Source: Paenibacillus tritici (GTDB lineage: Bacteria; Bacillota; Bacilli; Paenibacillales; Paenibacillaceae). From it: a stretch of 64,000 nt of DNA. The position numbers and the translations under genes were made by a program. Positions 16,890-25,563 of the stretch are shown here, in pieces (position 1 is the stretch's first letter; every line of letters starts with the position of its first letter). The notes under the pieces were generated by a model. That model had not been told where the DNA came from. It searched no databases and saw only the letters and a list, made by a program, of their open reading frames with translations. Where the stretch lies: the NCBI RefSeq assembly GCF_013204885.1, contig NZ_JABMKX010000006.1:310001-374000 (forward strand), read 5' to 3'.

Positions 16890-17058
16890 GTAGAACGTAC
16901 ACTTAAAAACCGCCAAGAGGCAGACTTTTCTAGTATAACTGTAGTCTGTACAACTAAATCTGCCCAAAGAGGCCAGAATCAGGCGCACCTAGCTCTTTAA
17001 GTGTACGATATACAACTAAACGGGTAATTGCTTCTACATCAGATGGTTTAGTTGTACA
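16890..17058. repeat. Array E: degenerate 51-bp direct repeat plus inverted copies
   Basis: GTAGnnnnGTACAnnTAAA occurs at 16890 and 16941, exactly 51 bp apart. Each is followed by a (C)CCAA(A)GAGGC(C)AGA element at the same relative place, allowing one-base indels. TACAACTAAA recurs at 17011, shifted by 11 bp. Reverse-orientation matches lie nearby: TTTAAGTGTAC (16996) mirrors GTACACTTAAA (16897), and TTTAGTTGTAC (17047) mirrors GTACAACTAAA. I see no gene in this 394-bp gap (16790-17183); the rest is featureless, AT-rich sequence. Confidence 0.5.
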
Positions 17059-17183
17059 AACTGCAATTAAGGCTATCGCAACTCCTATCACCGGTTCACG
17101 GCTAACCCTAAGTAAGTTATAGCCCAACGTGGTTTTACTATTTTTAAATCTGACGATCTACTGGCAAATTTGCCGGTAATCTG

Positions 17184-17936
17184 CTATGGCAGCAGCTTCG
17201 CGGCTATTAACCCCAGATACTCCTTCAGCGCCAGCCCGGTAGTGGAGACGGCCCCGGCGGACGGAGTGAACTTGTTGAAGTAGATGGACATGGGGCGGCT
17301 GGCCTGGTAATCCACGGGGAATGGCTGCGGGGTTAGCCCGGCGTGCTTGAACTGCACCATGCTGCGCGGCATATGGAAGCCGGAGGTGACCAGCACAGGA
17401 CGGCTGAAGCCATGCTCCTGCATGAGCTTAGCGGTGTTGACCGCATTCTGCTCCGTGTTGAGCGAGCGGTTCTCCGGCAGAATATCTTCTGCCGGGATGC
17501 CAAGGCCAATAAGCTGCCGCCGGGCGATATCCGCCTCGTTCCCGCTGTCGGCGAATACCTGTCCGCCGGAGAAAATAACCGGCAGCCCCGTCTGCCGGTA
17601 CAGCCGGACGGCAGCCAGCAGCCGGTTCGCTGCCGGACCGGACATATTGCCTTGTCCGTCCAGATCCGGAGTGCCGGAGGTGGCCCCGCCGCCCAGGATG
17701 ACAATAACATCCCCCTCCACAGCGGTAGGCTGTGCGTACTTGCGCTCCAGGCTGCCGATCAGAGTGTCGCTGACCAGAGAGGTCATCGACAGGTAGAGCA
17801 GGAGAGTAACCCCCAGCAGCACGAGCGCGGGACGGCGGCTGCTTCTCCACAGCCAGACCACCATTCCCAGCAGCAGCAGGACGAAGATTCCGGGAGGCAG
17901 AACGAAGCTGTATACGAATTTAATGAGATAGATCAA
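17184..17936 (-). CDS. YdcF/SanA/ElyC-family membrane protein (DUF218)
   Basis: A 250-residue protein with two N-terminal membrane helices (about residues 5-27 and 34-55) followed by a DUF218 domain. Conserved stretches are VIVILGGGATSG, LPVIFSGGQV, NTEQNAVNTA and VLVTSGFHMPRSM. Members such as ElyC and SanA act in envelope or peptidoglycan-precursor homeostasis; the exact reaction is unknown. It is divergent from the yesN-like operon. Confidence 0.85.
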   Translation of the reverse strand: MIYLIKFVYSFVLPPGIFVLLLLGMVVWLWRSSRRPALVLLGVTLLLYLSMTSLVSDTLIGSLERKYAQPTAVEGDVIVILGGGATSGTPDLDGQGNMSGPAANRLLAAVRLYRQTGLPVIFSGGQVFADSGNEADIARRQLIGLGIPAEDILPENRSLNTEQNAVNTAKLMQEHGFSRPVLVTSGFHMPRSMVQFKHAGLTPQPFPVDYQASRPMSIYFNKFTPSAGAVSTTGLALKEYLGLIAAKLLP

Positions 17937-18013
17937 GCGTTCACCAACTTTTCCGAGGATAATATCAGATATTGTACCACGAGTCCGGCGGGAGTTCCCA
18001 GCTTCATAATTGT

Positions 18014-18082
18014 CTTAAAAAACTGCGCTTTCCTCTTAAAAATCTTCATCCGGCTGCCGGGGGTATCATGATACAGTATAAT
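18014..18082 (+). promoter_or_regulatory. Direct CTTAAA repeats and -10 element upstream of the YesN/YesM operon
   Basis: TCTTAAA at 18013 and 18034 are 21 bp apart (two helical turns). The second is preceded by TCC, giving CCTCTTAAA. TATAAT follows at 18077-18082 with no recognisable -35. Nearly the same arrangement stands before the importer operon (23033-23060). This is the form expected for an AraC-type response regulator that activates both promoters. Confidence 0.45.
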
Positions 18083-18169
18083 TGGATGAATCTCTTGAGC
18101 GATGAATTACAGACTGAAACAGCTGCTATCCTGTAATAATATATATGACAACCATGCGGAGGTGCAGCA

Positions 18170-19768
18170 ATGAACAGAACGATACGGGTGCTGCTTGCGG
18201 ATGACGAGCCGGTTATTCTGCGCGGGCTGAAGAAGCTCATAGCCTGGGAGAGCCTCGGGCTTAATATAGTAGGGGAAGCATGTGACGGGATAGAGCTGAA
18301 GGCGATGATCGAGAGCTGCCATCCCGATCTGATTATCAGTGACATCAGCATGCCGGGGTATTCCGGTATTGATATTATCCGTGAAATTCATCATTCCGGG
18401 CGTCCGATCAAGGTGGTCTTTATCAGCGCCTATCAGGAATTCAGTTATGCCCGGCAAGCGGTACAATACGGGGCGCTGGATTATCTGGTCAAGCCGGTGA
18501 ATACGGGACAGCTGGAGCAGGTAGTGATCCGCGCAGCTACGGTGATCCGCCAGGAATCCGAGGAAGAGCGCAACAAGGAAATGCTCAAATCCTATGAGCG
18601 GAAGAACCTGTCTGTTACGGTGGAGGAGCAGCTGGAGCAGCTGACCGACGGCAATAAGGCTGCGGCAGCTACGCTTGCCCGGATGGGCAACACGGCGATT
18701 ACCCGCTATGCCAGCGTATGTGTCATCGAGACGGATGAATACGGCGGCCAGCCTTCACGCTGGGAGGAACGGGAACGCAAGCTGGTGGAGTTCGCTTTGC
18801 TGAACATCATCAAGGAGACGGTGGACAGCAGGGGCAACGGGTATGTGTTCCGCAAAGGAGAACGTTTCGGGGTGCTGCTCCAGCATGAGCATCTGAATGA
18901 ACCGCAGCAAGTAATGGAGGATCTGCATCACAAAATCAACAGCTTTCTGAAGCTGCAGGTCTCAATAGGCATCGGCCGCCCGGTCAGCGGTATTGAAGAG
19001 GCGGCGGATTCCTACCAGTCTGCATTGAAAGCGCTAAGATTCAGATATTTTGCCGGATTGAACCGGGTGATTCCCTATCCCGCCGAACCAATGGAGGCTG
19101 CTGTACCTGTATCTGCACTTGCTGCCATTCAGAGCAGTCTACCGGAAGCGCTCAAATCACTCGACAAGGAGCGGCTAATGGTGTTAACCTGTGAGCTGAT
19201 GGAGACCGTGCGTCTGCTCTCTGGAGATAGCCGGAACCAGGCGGTGTCCTATGTGTACAATGCCGTGATCCAGCTCGAACAGGATATGGCTGACTTCGGT
19301 GCAGATGCGGGGCTGTTGAATCAGGGAGAGAAGCCGCTGCTGGAAAAGCTGGCGGATGCTCCGACCTTCGGCGTACTGCAGCAGGAATTCGAAGCGGTTC
19401 TGTCCAAAATGTCCGAGCAGCTGGGCTGCCGGATCTCCGGCAAGGAGATGCCGCAGCTTGCGCAGGTAAAAACCTATGTGGAGGAGCATTATGCCGAGAA
19501 TATTACGCTGGAGTCCATAGCCGCCATGGTGTATATGAATCCCTATTATTTCAGCAGCTTCTTCAAGAAGCATACCGGCCAGAACTTCAAGAATTATGTT
19601 ACTGAAGTGCGGATGGGTCATGCGCAGCGGCTGCTGCTGCAGAGTGATCTGATGGTCTACGAGATTGCCGACCGGGTCGGCTACAACAATGCACGGCATT
19701 TCAGCGACATGTTCAAGAAGCAATTCGGCAAGCTGCCGCAGGAATACAAGCAATCGGTCAGGAACTAA
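18170..19768 (+). CDS. YesN-like response regulator (REC + AraC HTH)
   Basis: A 532-residue regulator. The receiver domain (residues 1-120) has the acidic pair DD (11-12), phospho-acceptor D58 in LIISDISMPG and the conserved Lys in YLVKPV. A long middle region (about 150-420) links to a C-terminal AraC DNA-binding domain (ESIAAMVYMNPYYFSSFFKK, then VYEIADRVGYNNARHFSDMF). The start follows GCGGAGGTG. It is the first gene of an operon with the YesM-like kinase (23 bp gap) and a solute-binding protein. It probably activates the sugar importer at 23187-26400 and its own promoter. Confidence 0.93.
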   Translation: MNRTIRVLLADDEPVILRGLKKLIAWESLGLNIVGEACDGIELKAMIESCHPDLIISDISMPGYSGIDIIREIHHSGRPIKVVFISAYQEFSYARQAVQYGALDYLVKPVNTGQLEQVVIRAATVIRQESEEERNKEMLKSYERKNLSVTVEEQLEQLTDGNKAAAATLARMGNTAITRYASVCVIETDEYGGQPSRWEERERKLVEFALLNIIKETVDSRGNGYVFRKGERFGVLLQHEHLNEPQQVMEDLHHKINSFLKLQVSIGIGRPVSGIEEAADSYQSALKALRFRYFAGLNRVIPYPAEPMEAAVPVSALAAIQSSLPEALKSLDKERLMVLTCELMETVRLLSGDSRNQAVSYVYNAVIQLEQDMADFGADAGLLNQGEKPLLEKLADAPTFGVLQQEFEAVLSKMSEQLGCRISGKEMPQLAQVKTYVEEHYAENITLESIAAMVYMNPYYFSSFFKKHTGQNFKNYVTEVRMGHAQRLLLQSDLMVYEIADRVGYNNARHFSDMFKKQFGKLPQEYKQSVRN

Positions 19769-19791
19769 GCAGATGGGAGGGGGATCATAGA

Positions 19792-21561
19792 GTGAAAAGA
19801 CGATGGCCCGTACCGGTCTGGGGACGGGGACCGAAGAGTATTTTCGTAAAGTTTTCTGCATCCTTCCTGCTGGTCGGGCTGATTCCGCTCTTTGCGCTGA
19901 GCTTCTTCTCCGTACAGACCTTCTCCGGTTATGTGGAGCGGTATACCACCAGCAATCTGCAGCAAATGGTACTCTATATGAGCTATAATCTGAATTCGGC
20001 ATTCAATCAGTATAATGAAGTATCCAAATTAATGTATACCGGCCGTTATGAAGGGTTCATTGAGAGCTATTCGCAGAATCAGACACAGAATGTGAATGAG
20101 CTGGAGAGAATCAACACCATTCCGATAGAATCCTTCCTGAAGACCGTTCTGTTCAGTGATTCTTATATTTCCAGTGTCCAGTTTATCCGCCAGTCTGACG
20201 GTAAGACGTATGTTCAGGAGCGCGGCAACCGGTCGCTGAATATGGAGACGGTTCCGAGTGCGGAGTGGCTGTCCGCCATGGCGGGTGATCCTGCGAAGGT
20301 GGCTATCTTCCCTTCCCATCAGGACAGTTATTTCTATGGCTCGGACCGCCGGGTGTTCACGATCGGGCGCAGCCTGATTGATACCTCCGGCCGTGTGACC
20401 AAAGAGCCCAAGGTAGTCGGAACGCTGTTCCTCGATATCGACACCTCGTTATTCCAGCAGTTCTTCCGCGAGCTGAGTCTCGGGGAGAAGGATGAGCTGT
20501 ACCTGCTCGACGGAGAGGGGCGGACGTATTTCAGCAACCAGCCTGCCGGGGCGGCGGGGGCTGGAGCTGCTGATCCAACGAACCATGAGAAGATTGTGCT
20601 CAGTGAGCCGATCCCTTTTTTGAATGGCCAGGTTATCGCCAAAATCCACCGCGGCAACCTGTTCGAACAGCTGCTGTCGGCGCGGGCAACGGTATATATC
20701 GCTATCGGCATCTGTGCCTTTGTGATGATTGTAATGGGGGCCTGGTTCTCCAGACGTCTCGCCGCTCCCATCCGGGAGCTGATCCGGCAGATGGCCGTGG
20801 TGGAGTCGGGCAAGCTGGATATCCAGCTCTCGGTGAACAGCAATGATGAGATGGGCAGGCTGGCCCACGGGTTCAACCGGATGGTAGAACGGCTGCAGAT
20901 CTACATTGATGAGGCCTACGTGGCCCAGATCAAGCAGAAGCAGACCGAGCTGAACGCACTGAAGAGCCAGATCCGTCCCCACTACCTGTACAACACCCTT
21001 GAGGTGATCCGGATGAACGCGGTGGATAAGGAAGCGGGCGAGGTGGCGGATATGATTCTGGCGTTATCCAATGAGCTGAAGTATGTCATTGATTACGGGG
21101 AAGACCGTGTAAGCCTTGCCAGCGAGCTCGCCCATCTGCAGAATTACTTCTATATCATTTCTGTGCGGTATGAGAACCGCTTCGAGCTGGATCTGGATAT
21201 TGCCCAAGATGTTAATCTGGACTGGCCCATCCTGAAGCTGTCTCTACAGCCGATGGTGGAGAATGCGGTTCAGCATGGGCTGCGGGGGCAGGGAAAGGGA
21301 ACCGTCGGCATTACAGTCGAACGGAGAGAGCAGGTGCTGGCGATTACGATATATGACGATGGAGTGGGGATGAGCAGGGAGACGTTGTCCCGCATGAACA
21401 AGATTCTGGAAGACCCGGAGGCACCAAGCAAGAATGTCGGCATGAAAAATGTGCATGAGCGCATCCGCTCCAGCTTCGGGGAGGGGTATGGCCTGTCTGT
21501 GAACAGCAGAGAGCATATCGGGACCTCCATTACGCTGACATTCCCGGTTATCGAAGAATGA
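19792..21561 (+). CDS. YesM-like sensor histidine kinase
   Basis: A 589-residue membrane kinase of the LytS/YesM type. Helices at about residues 20-42 and 302-322 flank an extracytoplasmic sensor domain, followed by a HAMP domain (RLAAPIRELIRQMAVVESGK). The His_kinase motif is SQIRPHYLYNTLEVIRM and the ATPase N-box is QPMVENAVQHGL. It starts with GTG 19792 behind GGGAGGGGG. It is co-transcribed with the response regulator upstream and a solute-binding lipoprotein 20 bp downstream, which may present ligand to its sensor domain. Ligand is presumably an oligosaccharide. Confidence 0.93.
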   Translation: MKRRWPVPVWGRGPKSIFVKFSASFLLVGLIPLFALSFFSVQTFSGYVERYTTSNLQQMVLYMSYNLNSAFNQYNEVSKLMYTGRYEGFIESYSQNQTQNVNELERINTIPIESFLKTVLFSDSYISSVQFIRQSDGKTYVQERGNRSLNMETVPSAEWLSAMAGDPAKVAIFPSHQDSYFYGSDRRVFTIGRSLIDTSGRVTKEPKVVGTLFLDIDTSLFQQFFRELSLGEKDELYLLDGEGRTYFSNQPAGAAGAGAADPTNHEKIVLSEPIPFLNGQVIAKIHRGNLFEQLLSARATVYIAIGICAFVMIVMGAWFSRRLAAPIRELIRQMAVVESGKLDIQLSVNSNDEMGRLAHGFNRMVERLQIYIDEAYVAQIKQKQTELNALKSQIRPHYLYNTLEVIRMNAVDKEAGEVADMILALSNELKYVIDYGEDRVSLASELAHLQNYFYIISVRYENRFELDLDIAQDVNLDWPILKLSLQPMVENAVQHGLRGQGKGTVGITVERREQVLAITIYDDGVGMSRETLSRMNKILEDPEAPSKNVGMKNVHERIRSSFGEGYGLSVNSREHIGTSITLTFPVIEE

Positions 21562-21581
21562 GAAGGTCACAGGGGGTACAA

Positions 21582-22928
21582 ATGCGGAGAAGATCAGGTA
21601 TCACAATAACATTAGTGCCGCTTGCCGCCGCGCTGATCCTGTCCGGCTGTGGAGGTAAAGCCGGATCAACGGAAATCGGAGAGAGCCATGCTGCGGATCA
21701 GGCGAGCCGCCCGGATACAGCATCCGGGAGCGGTAAAATAAGCTTTACTATAGGGTATGCCTCCGGTGATCCGGCGACAAAGCAGGCTATCGAGGATACT
21801 ATTAAGGCCTTCATGCAGGCCAATCCGGATATAATCGTCCAGGATGTCAGTGAGACAAGCTCCTCAGCTTATTTGGATTGGCTGAAGATTAAGGATGCCG
21901 TGGGCGAGTTCCCCGATCTGGTAGAGATGAGGGATACCGAGGCCTTCGCCGATGCGGAAAGAATCATTCCGCTCCCCGATGAGCTGGCGGAATTGTTCGA
22001 TCAGCCGCCGCGGATCGGCGGCAAGGTATGGAATGCCCCGCTGTTTGTCTCTGCCCCGCAGGGTATTATTTATAGTAAGAAGGCTTATGCCGAGGCAGGC
22101 ATTAAGACGCTTCCGGCAACCTACGAGGAGTTTCTGGAGATCCAGAACAGACTGCGGGCAAGCGGAATCACCCCGCTCGTTGTTGGCGGGAAGGATATTT
22201 TTCATATGGGGTTCTGGGTTAATAAATTTCTGATTGATGAGGTGTATGCCGCCGATCCCGGCTGGAACGCGAAGCGGACGGCCGGTGAGGTTAGCTTCAC
22301 CGATGACAATGTAGTCCAGGCCATGACTGATTTCAAACAGCTGTTCAGGAATGATGTGGATACAGGCTGGCTGGGCACAGGGGATAACCAGACGGCGTCC
22401 CTTCTGGTCTCGGGCAAGGCAGCCCAGCTGTTCTCCGGCTCCTGGATGTTCTCTCAGATCCAGGAAGCCGATCCCAGCTTCGAATTCGGCTTCTATGCTG
22501 TGCCGGACCGTCAAGGGAAGCTGAATGTGGTCGGCCTGCAGTCTCCCTCCGGCTGGTCGCTGTCTGCCCAGGCTGTTAAGGAGCCGCTCAAAAAGCAGGC
22601 GATCGAAGACTTCATCCGGTTCTTTTTCTCACCGGAGCCTTATGCCGCATTCCTGAGCCGGATCGATTCGGTTCCTTCGACCAGGCAGGAATTCAGGCGG
22701 GAAGCCGGTGAACAGATGCAGGTGGTGCTTGATCTGATGGCCGATCCGGCCGTTACCAAATCCCTGATGATCAACAACTGGTGGGGCGAGAACCTGATTC
22801 CGCCGCAGTTCCGTAACTGGTTCTATAAGCTGCTGCAGGAAATGGTGGTTAAGGACGGGGATGTACTGGAATATATGAAGCGGGCCGATAATGAATACGA
22901 CAGGCAGGTACAGGAATACTGGCGGTGA
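21582..22928 (+). CDS. Extracellular solute-binding lipoprotein, sensor-linked copy
   Basis: A 448-residue family 1 (MalE-type) sugar-binding lipoprotein with signal peptide and lipobox LSGC. ATG 21582 (GGGGG upstream) is preferred to an in-frame ATG at 21558 that overlaps the kinase stop. It is strongly similar along its whole length to the protein at 23187-24539 (shared blocks include SFTIGYASGDPATK, VVGGKDIFHMGFWVNKFLID and INNWWG.NLIPPQFRNW). It is separated from that importer operon by a terminator and belongs to the two-component operon. The context suggests a sensing accessory protein rather than, or besides, a transport component. Confidence 0.9.
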   Translation: MRRRSGITITLVPLAAALILSGCGGKAGSTEIGESHAADQASRPDTASGSGKISFTIGYASGDPATKQAIEDTIKAFMQANPDIIVQDVSETSSSAYLDWLKIKDAVGEFPDLVEMRDTEAFADAERIIPLPDELAELFDQPPRIGGKVWNAPLFVSAPQGIIYSKKAYAEAGIKTLPATYEEFLEIQNRLRASGITPLVVGGKDIFHMGFWVNKFLIDEVYAADPGWNAKRTAGEVSFTDDNVVQAMTDFKQLFRNDVDTGWLGTGDNQTASLLVSGKAAQLFSGSWMFSQIQEADPSFEFGFYAVPDRQGKLNVVGLQSPSGWSLSAQAVKEPLKKQAIEDFIRFFFSPEPYAAFLSRIDSVPSTRQEFRREAGEQMQVVLDLMADPAVTKSLMINNWWGENLIPPQFRNWFYKLLQEMVVKDGDVLEYMKRADNEYDRQVQEYWR

Positions 22929-22950
22929 CATTACACGATAGCTGCGCAAG

Positions 22951-22981
22951 AACGGAGGTCTCCGGGACCTTCGTTTTTTTT
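22951..22981 (+). terminator. Terminator separating the sensor operon from the importer operon
   Basis: CGGAGGTC pairs with GACCTTCG (one G-U) around a short loop and is followed by eight Ts. It lies 22 bp after the first solute-binding gene. Confidence 0.8.
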
Positions 22982-23032
22982 GAGTCAGCGTCGAAGCAAA
23001 CGTGCTCCTTGGCGGGGGATTACGTGCATCTT

Positions 23033-23097
23033 CTTAAATTTACCGCACATCCCTCTTAAATTAGTTCATTCTAACCCTGAGGGCGGAATGCTATTCT
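23033..23097 (+). promoter_or_regulatory. Direct CTTAAA repeats and extended -10 of the importer operon
   Basis: CTTAAA at 23033 and CCTCTTAAA ending at 23060 are 22 bp apart, matching the 21-bp arrangement upstream of the YesN gene. TGCTATTCT at 23089-23097 may be an extended -10. A weak cre-like sequence, AGGAAACGCTTACG (11 of 14 positions), follows at 23107-23120. These are by-eye calls. Confidence 0.4.
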
Positions 23098-23186
23098 TGG
23101 AGCATAAGGAAACGCTTACGGGCGATGATGCGCACATCGGGCCGGCAGTTTCCGGGCTGTATACCCAAGGGGAGGTTACTCAGGAT

Positions 23187-24539
23187 ATGAAGAACACCAT
23201 TACGAAATTATCCGTCATGCTGCTCGCAGCAACCACTGTACTCACCGCATGCGGCGGAAATAACAATAACACGGCCAGCGGCGGCAATACAGCCGCGACT
23301 GAAGCTCCGGCAGGGAATGCCCCAGCTACTGATGCTGCGAAGAAGGACGTCAGCTTCACTATCGGCTATGCGTCAGGTGACCCGGCGACCAAGAAAGCCA
23401 TTGCCGATACCGTTAAGAAATTCATGGAAGCGAATCCTAACGTCACCATTAAAGACTTGAGCGAGACCTCATCGGCGGCTTATCTGGACTGGCTGAAGAC
23501 GAAGGATGCGGTTGGAGAATTCCCGGATCTGGTGGAAATGCGCGACACCCAGGTATTCGCAGATGCCGGCAAAATTGTCGAGCTTCCGGCCGATCTGCTG
23601 GATCTGTTCGAATCGCCACCGCAGGTGGACGGCAAAGTATGGAACGCTCCCATGCAGGTCAACGCACCGCAAGGGATCATTTACAGCAAAAAAGCTTATG
23701 CTGACGCCGGGATCACCGAGCTACCCAAAACCTATGACGAGTTCATTGCCATCCAGGAAAAATTGAAAGCTACAGGTATCTCCCCGCTGGTAGTAGGCGG
23801 TAAGGATATCTTCCATATGGGCTTCTGGGTCAATAAATTCCTGATTGACGATGTCTACAGCAAAGACCCGGACTGGAACTCCAAGCGTACGGCCAAGACC
23901 GTCAGCTTCGCAGATCCTGATGTAGTCCAGGGCATGACAGATTTCAAAGAGCTGTTCAAGAACTATGTGGACAAAGGCTGGCTGAGCACCGCAGATAATC
24001 AGACCGCATCGATTCTGGTATCCGGCAAAGCCGCACAGCTGTATTCCGGCACCTGGATGTTTACCCAGATTGCTGAAGCTGATCCGGGCTTCGAATTTGG
24101 CTTCTACGCGATCCCGGACCGCGAAGGTAAAGTGAATGTCATCGGTCTGCCGTCACCGGCCGGCTGGTCGTTATCTGCGGATGCCGCTAAGGATGCCGAT
24201 AAGACGGCAGCGATCAAGGACTTCATCCGCTTCTTCTTTGCACCGGAGCAATACTCGGTCTATCTGGCTTCGATCAATGCCATTCCTTCCACCAAAGAGA
24301 AAGTTACCTATGAGACCAGCGAGCAAATGCAGGTTGCACTGGATCTTATTGCCGATACAGGTGTCACCAAGTCTCTGGCCATCAACAACTGGTGGGGCGA
24401 TAATCTGATTCCTCCGCAATTCCGCAACTGGTACTATAAGCTGCTTCAGGATATGGTGGTGAACGATGCCGACGTAACCGAATATATGAAGAAGGCCGAT
24501 GCCGAATATGACAATCAGGTCAAAGCCAATTCACTGTAA
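23187..24539 (+). CDS. ABC sugar importer, solute-binding lipoprotein
   Basis: A 450-residue family 1 extracellular solute-binding protein with lipobox LTAC followed by an Asn/Gly/Ala/Thr-rich linker. ATG 23187 follows GGGGAGG; a frame extension to 22980 has no ribosome-binding site. Two permeases follow directly, but no ATPase gene is present. As in other Bacillales carbohydrate importers, a shared MsmX-type ATPase encoded elsewhere is expected. It is a paralogue of the protein at 21582-22928. The ligand is unknown; the GH52/GH43 genes downstream make xylo-oligosaccharides a reasonable guess. Confidence 0.92.
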   Translation: MKNTITKLSVMLLAATTVLTACGGNNNNTASGGNTAATEAPAGNAPATDAAKKDVSFTIGYASGDPATKKAIADTVKKFMEANPNVTIKDLSETSSAAYLDWLKTKDAVGEFPDLVEMRDTQVFADAGKIVELPADLLDLFESPPQVDGKVWNAPMQVNAPQGIIYSKKAYADAGITELPKTYDEFIAIQEKLKATGISPLVVGGKDIFHMGFWVNKFLIDDVYSKDPDWNSKRTAKTVSFADPDVVQGMTDFKELFKNYVDKGWLSTADNQTASILVSGKAAQLYSGTWMFTQIAEADPGFEFGFYAIPDREGKVNVIGLPSPAGWSLSADAAKDADKTAAIKDFIRFFFAPEQYSVYLASINAIPSTKEKVTYETSEQMQVALDLIADTGVTKSLAINNWWGDNLIPPQFRNWYYKLLQDMVVNDADVTEYMKKADAEYDNQVKANSL

Positions 24540-24623
24540 ATACAAAGCGCAGGAAGGGAATCTCTGCTCCGGCAGGCGGTTCCCTTATCTAGACAAGCGC
24601 GTCACAGGGAGGGGAGAGGAATC

Positions 24624-25562
24624 ATGGCTACATCCGTCGTGAATACAGACAAGTCATTGATAGCCGCAGAGAAGCCAGGCAAGAGAAAGAAAAAATGGCA
24701 GTCCTACGCGTTGTTGTTCATCCTGCCGTCATTCCTGTTATACACACTGTTTGTCATTGTCCCTACAGCAGGCAGCGTCTACTTAAGCTTCACCTCATGG
24801 GACGGGATCAGCAGCGATATCCGTTATATCGGATTCGCCAATTTCGTCGAGATCTTCCAGAGTCCGAGGGTGCAGAACGCCCTGAAGAATACTTTGGTTA
24901 TGACAATTACGCTAGTACTGCTTGAGAACATTGCCGCAATCGCGATGGCCTTAATGGTCGACAAGGTACGCTGGTTCCGCAATTTATTCAGAAGTATCTT
25001 CTATTTCCCGACCCTGCTCAGCGGGATTGTCATGGGCTTTGTCTGGGCAATGATTCTGAATTACAACTTCGGCGTGTTTAACCAGATCCTGACCTCCGTC
25101 GGTTTAGGCGACTATATCGTGGACTGGCTGGGCAATCCGAAATACGCTATGCTGTCGATTATTCTGTCAACGGTCTGGAAAGGCGCGGGTTATTATATGA
25201 TCATCTATCTGGCCGGACTGCAGGGCATTCCGCAGGAGCTTAATGAAGCGGCCAGCATTGACGGCGCAGGGGGCTGGCAGCAATTCCGGCATATTACGTT
25301 CCCGCTGCTTGCGGGTTCGATGACGGTGTGCATGGTGCTCTCTATGATCAGTGCGCTGAAGATATTTGACCAGATTGCCGTAATGACCGACGGCGGCCCG
25401 GGCTTTGAGACGGAGACATTAACTTATATTATCTACAAAGTAGGCTTCGGGGAGCTCAGACAAGGGTTCGGCACGGCGCTGGCCATGGTCCTGTTCCTGA
25501 TTATTCTGATCATTACGGTCATCCAGGTTAAATTCCTGCAGAAACGGGAGGTGCAGCTCTAA
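24624..25562 (+). CDS. ABC sugar importer permease, MalF/UgpA type
   Basis: A 312-residue membrane permease with six predicted helices, the first at about residues 28-50. The cytoplasmic EAA loop reads ELNEAASIDGAGGWQQFRHI, the ATPase contact site. It starts behind GGGAGGGGAGAGG, 84 bp after the binding-protein gene. It forms the channel together with the next gene. Confidence 0.94.
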   Translation: MATSVVNTDKSLIAAEKPGKRKKKWQSYALLFILPSFLLYTLFVIVPTAGSVYLSFTSWDGISSDIRYIGFANFVEIFQSPRVQNALKNTLVMTITLVLLENIAAIAMALMVDKVRWFRNLFRSIFYFPTLLSGIVMGFVWAMILNYNFGVFNQILTSVGLGDYIVDWLGNPKYAMLSIILSTVWKGAGYYMIIYLAGLQGIPQELNEAASIDGAGGWQQFRHITFPLLAGSMTVCMVLSMISALKIFDQIAVMTDGGPGFETETLTYIIYKVGFGELRQGFGTALAMVLFLIILIITVIQVKFLQKREVQL

Positions 25563-25563
25563 G

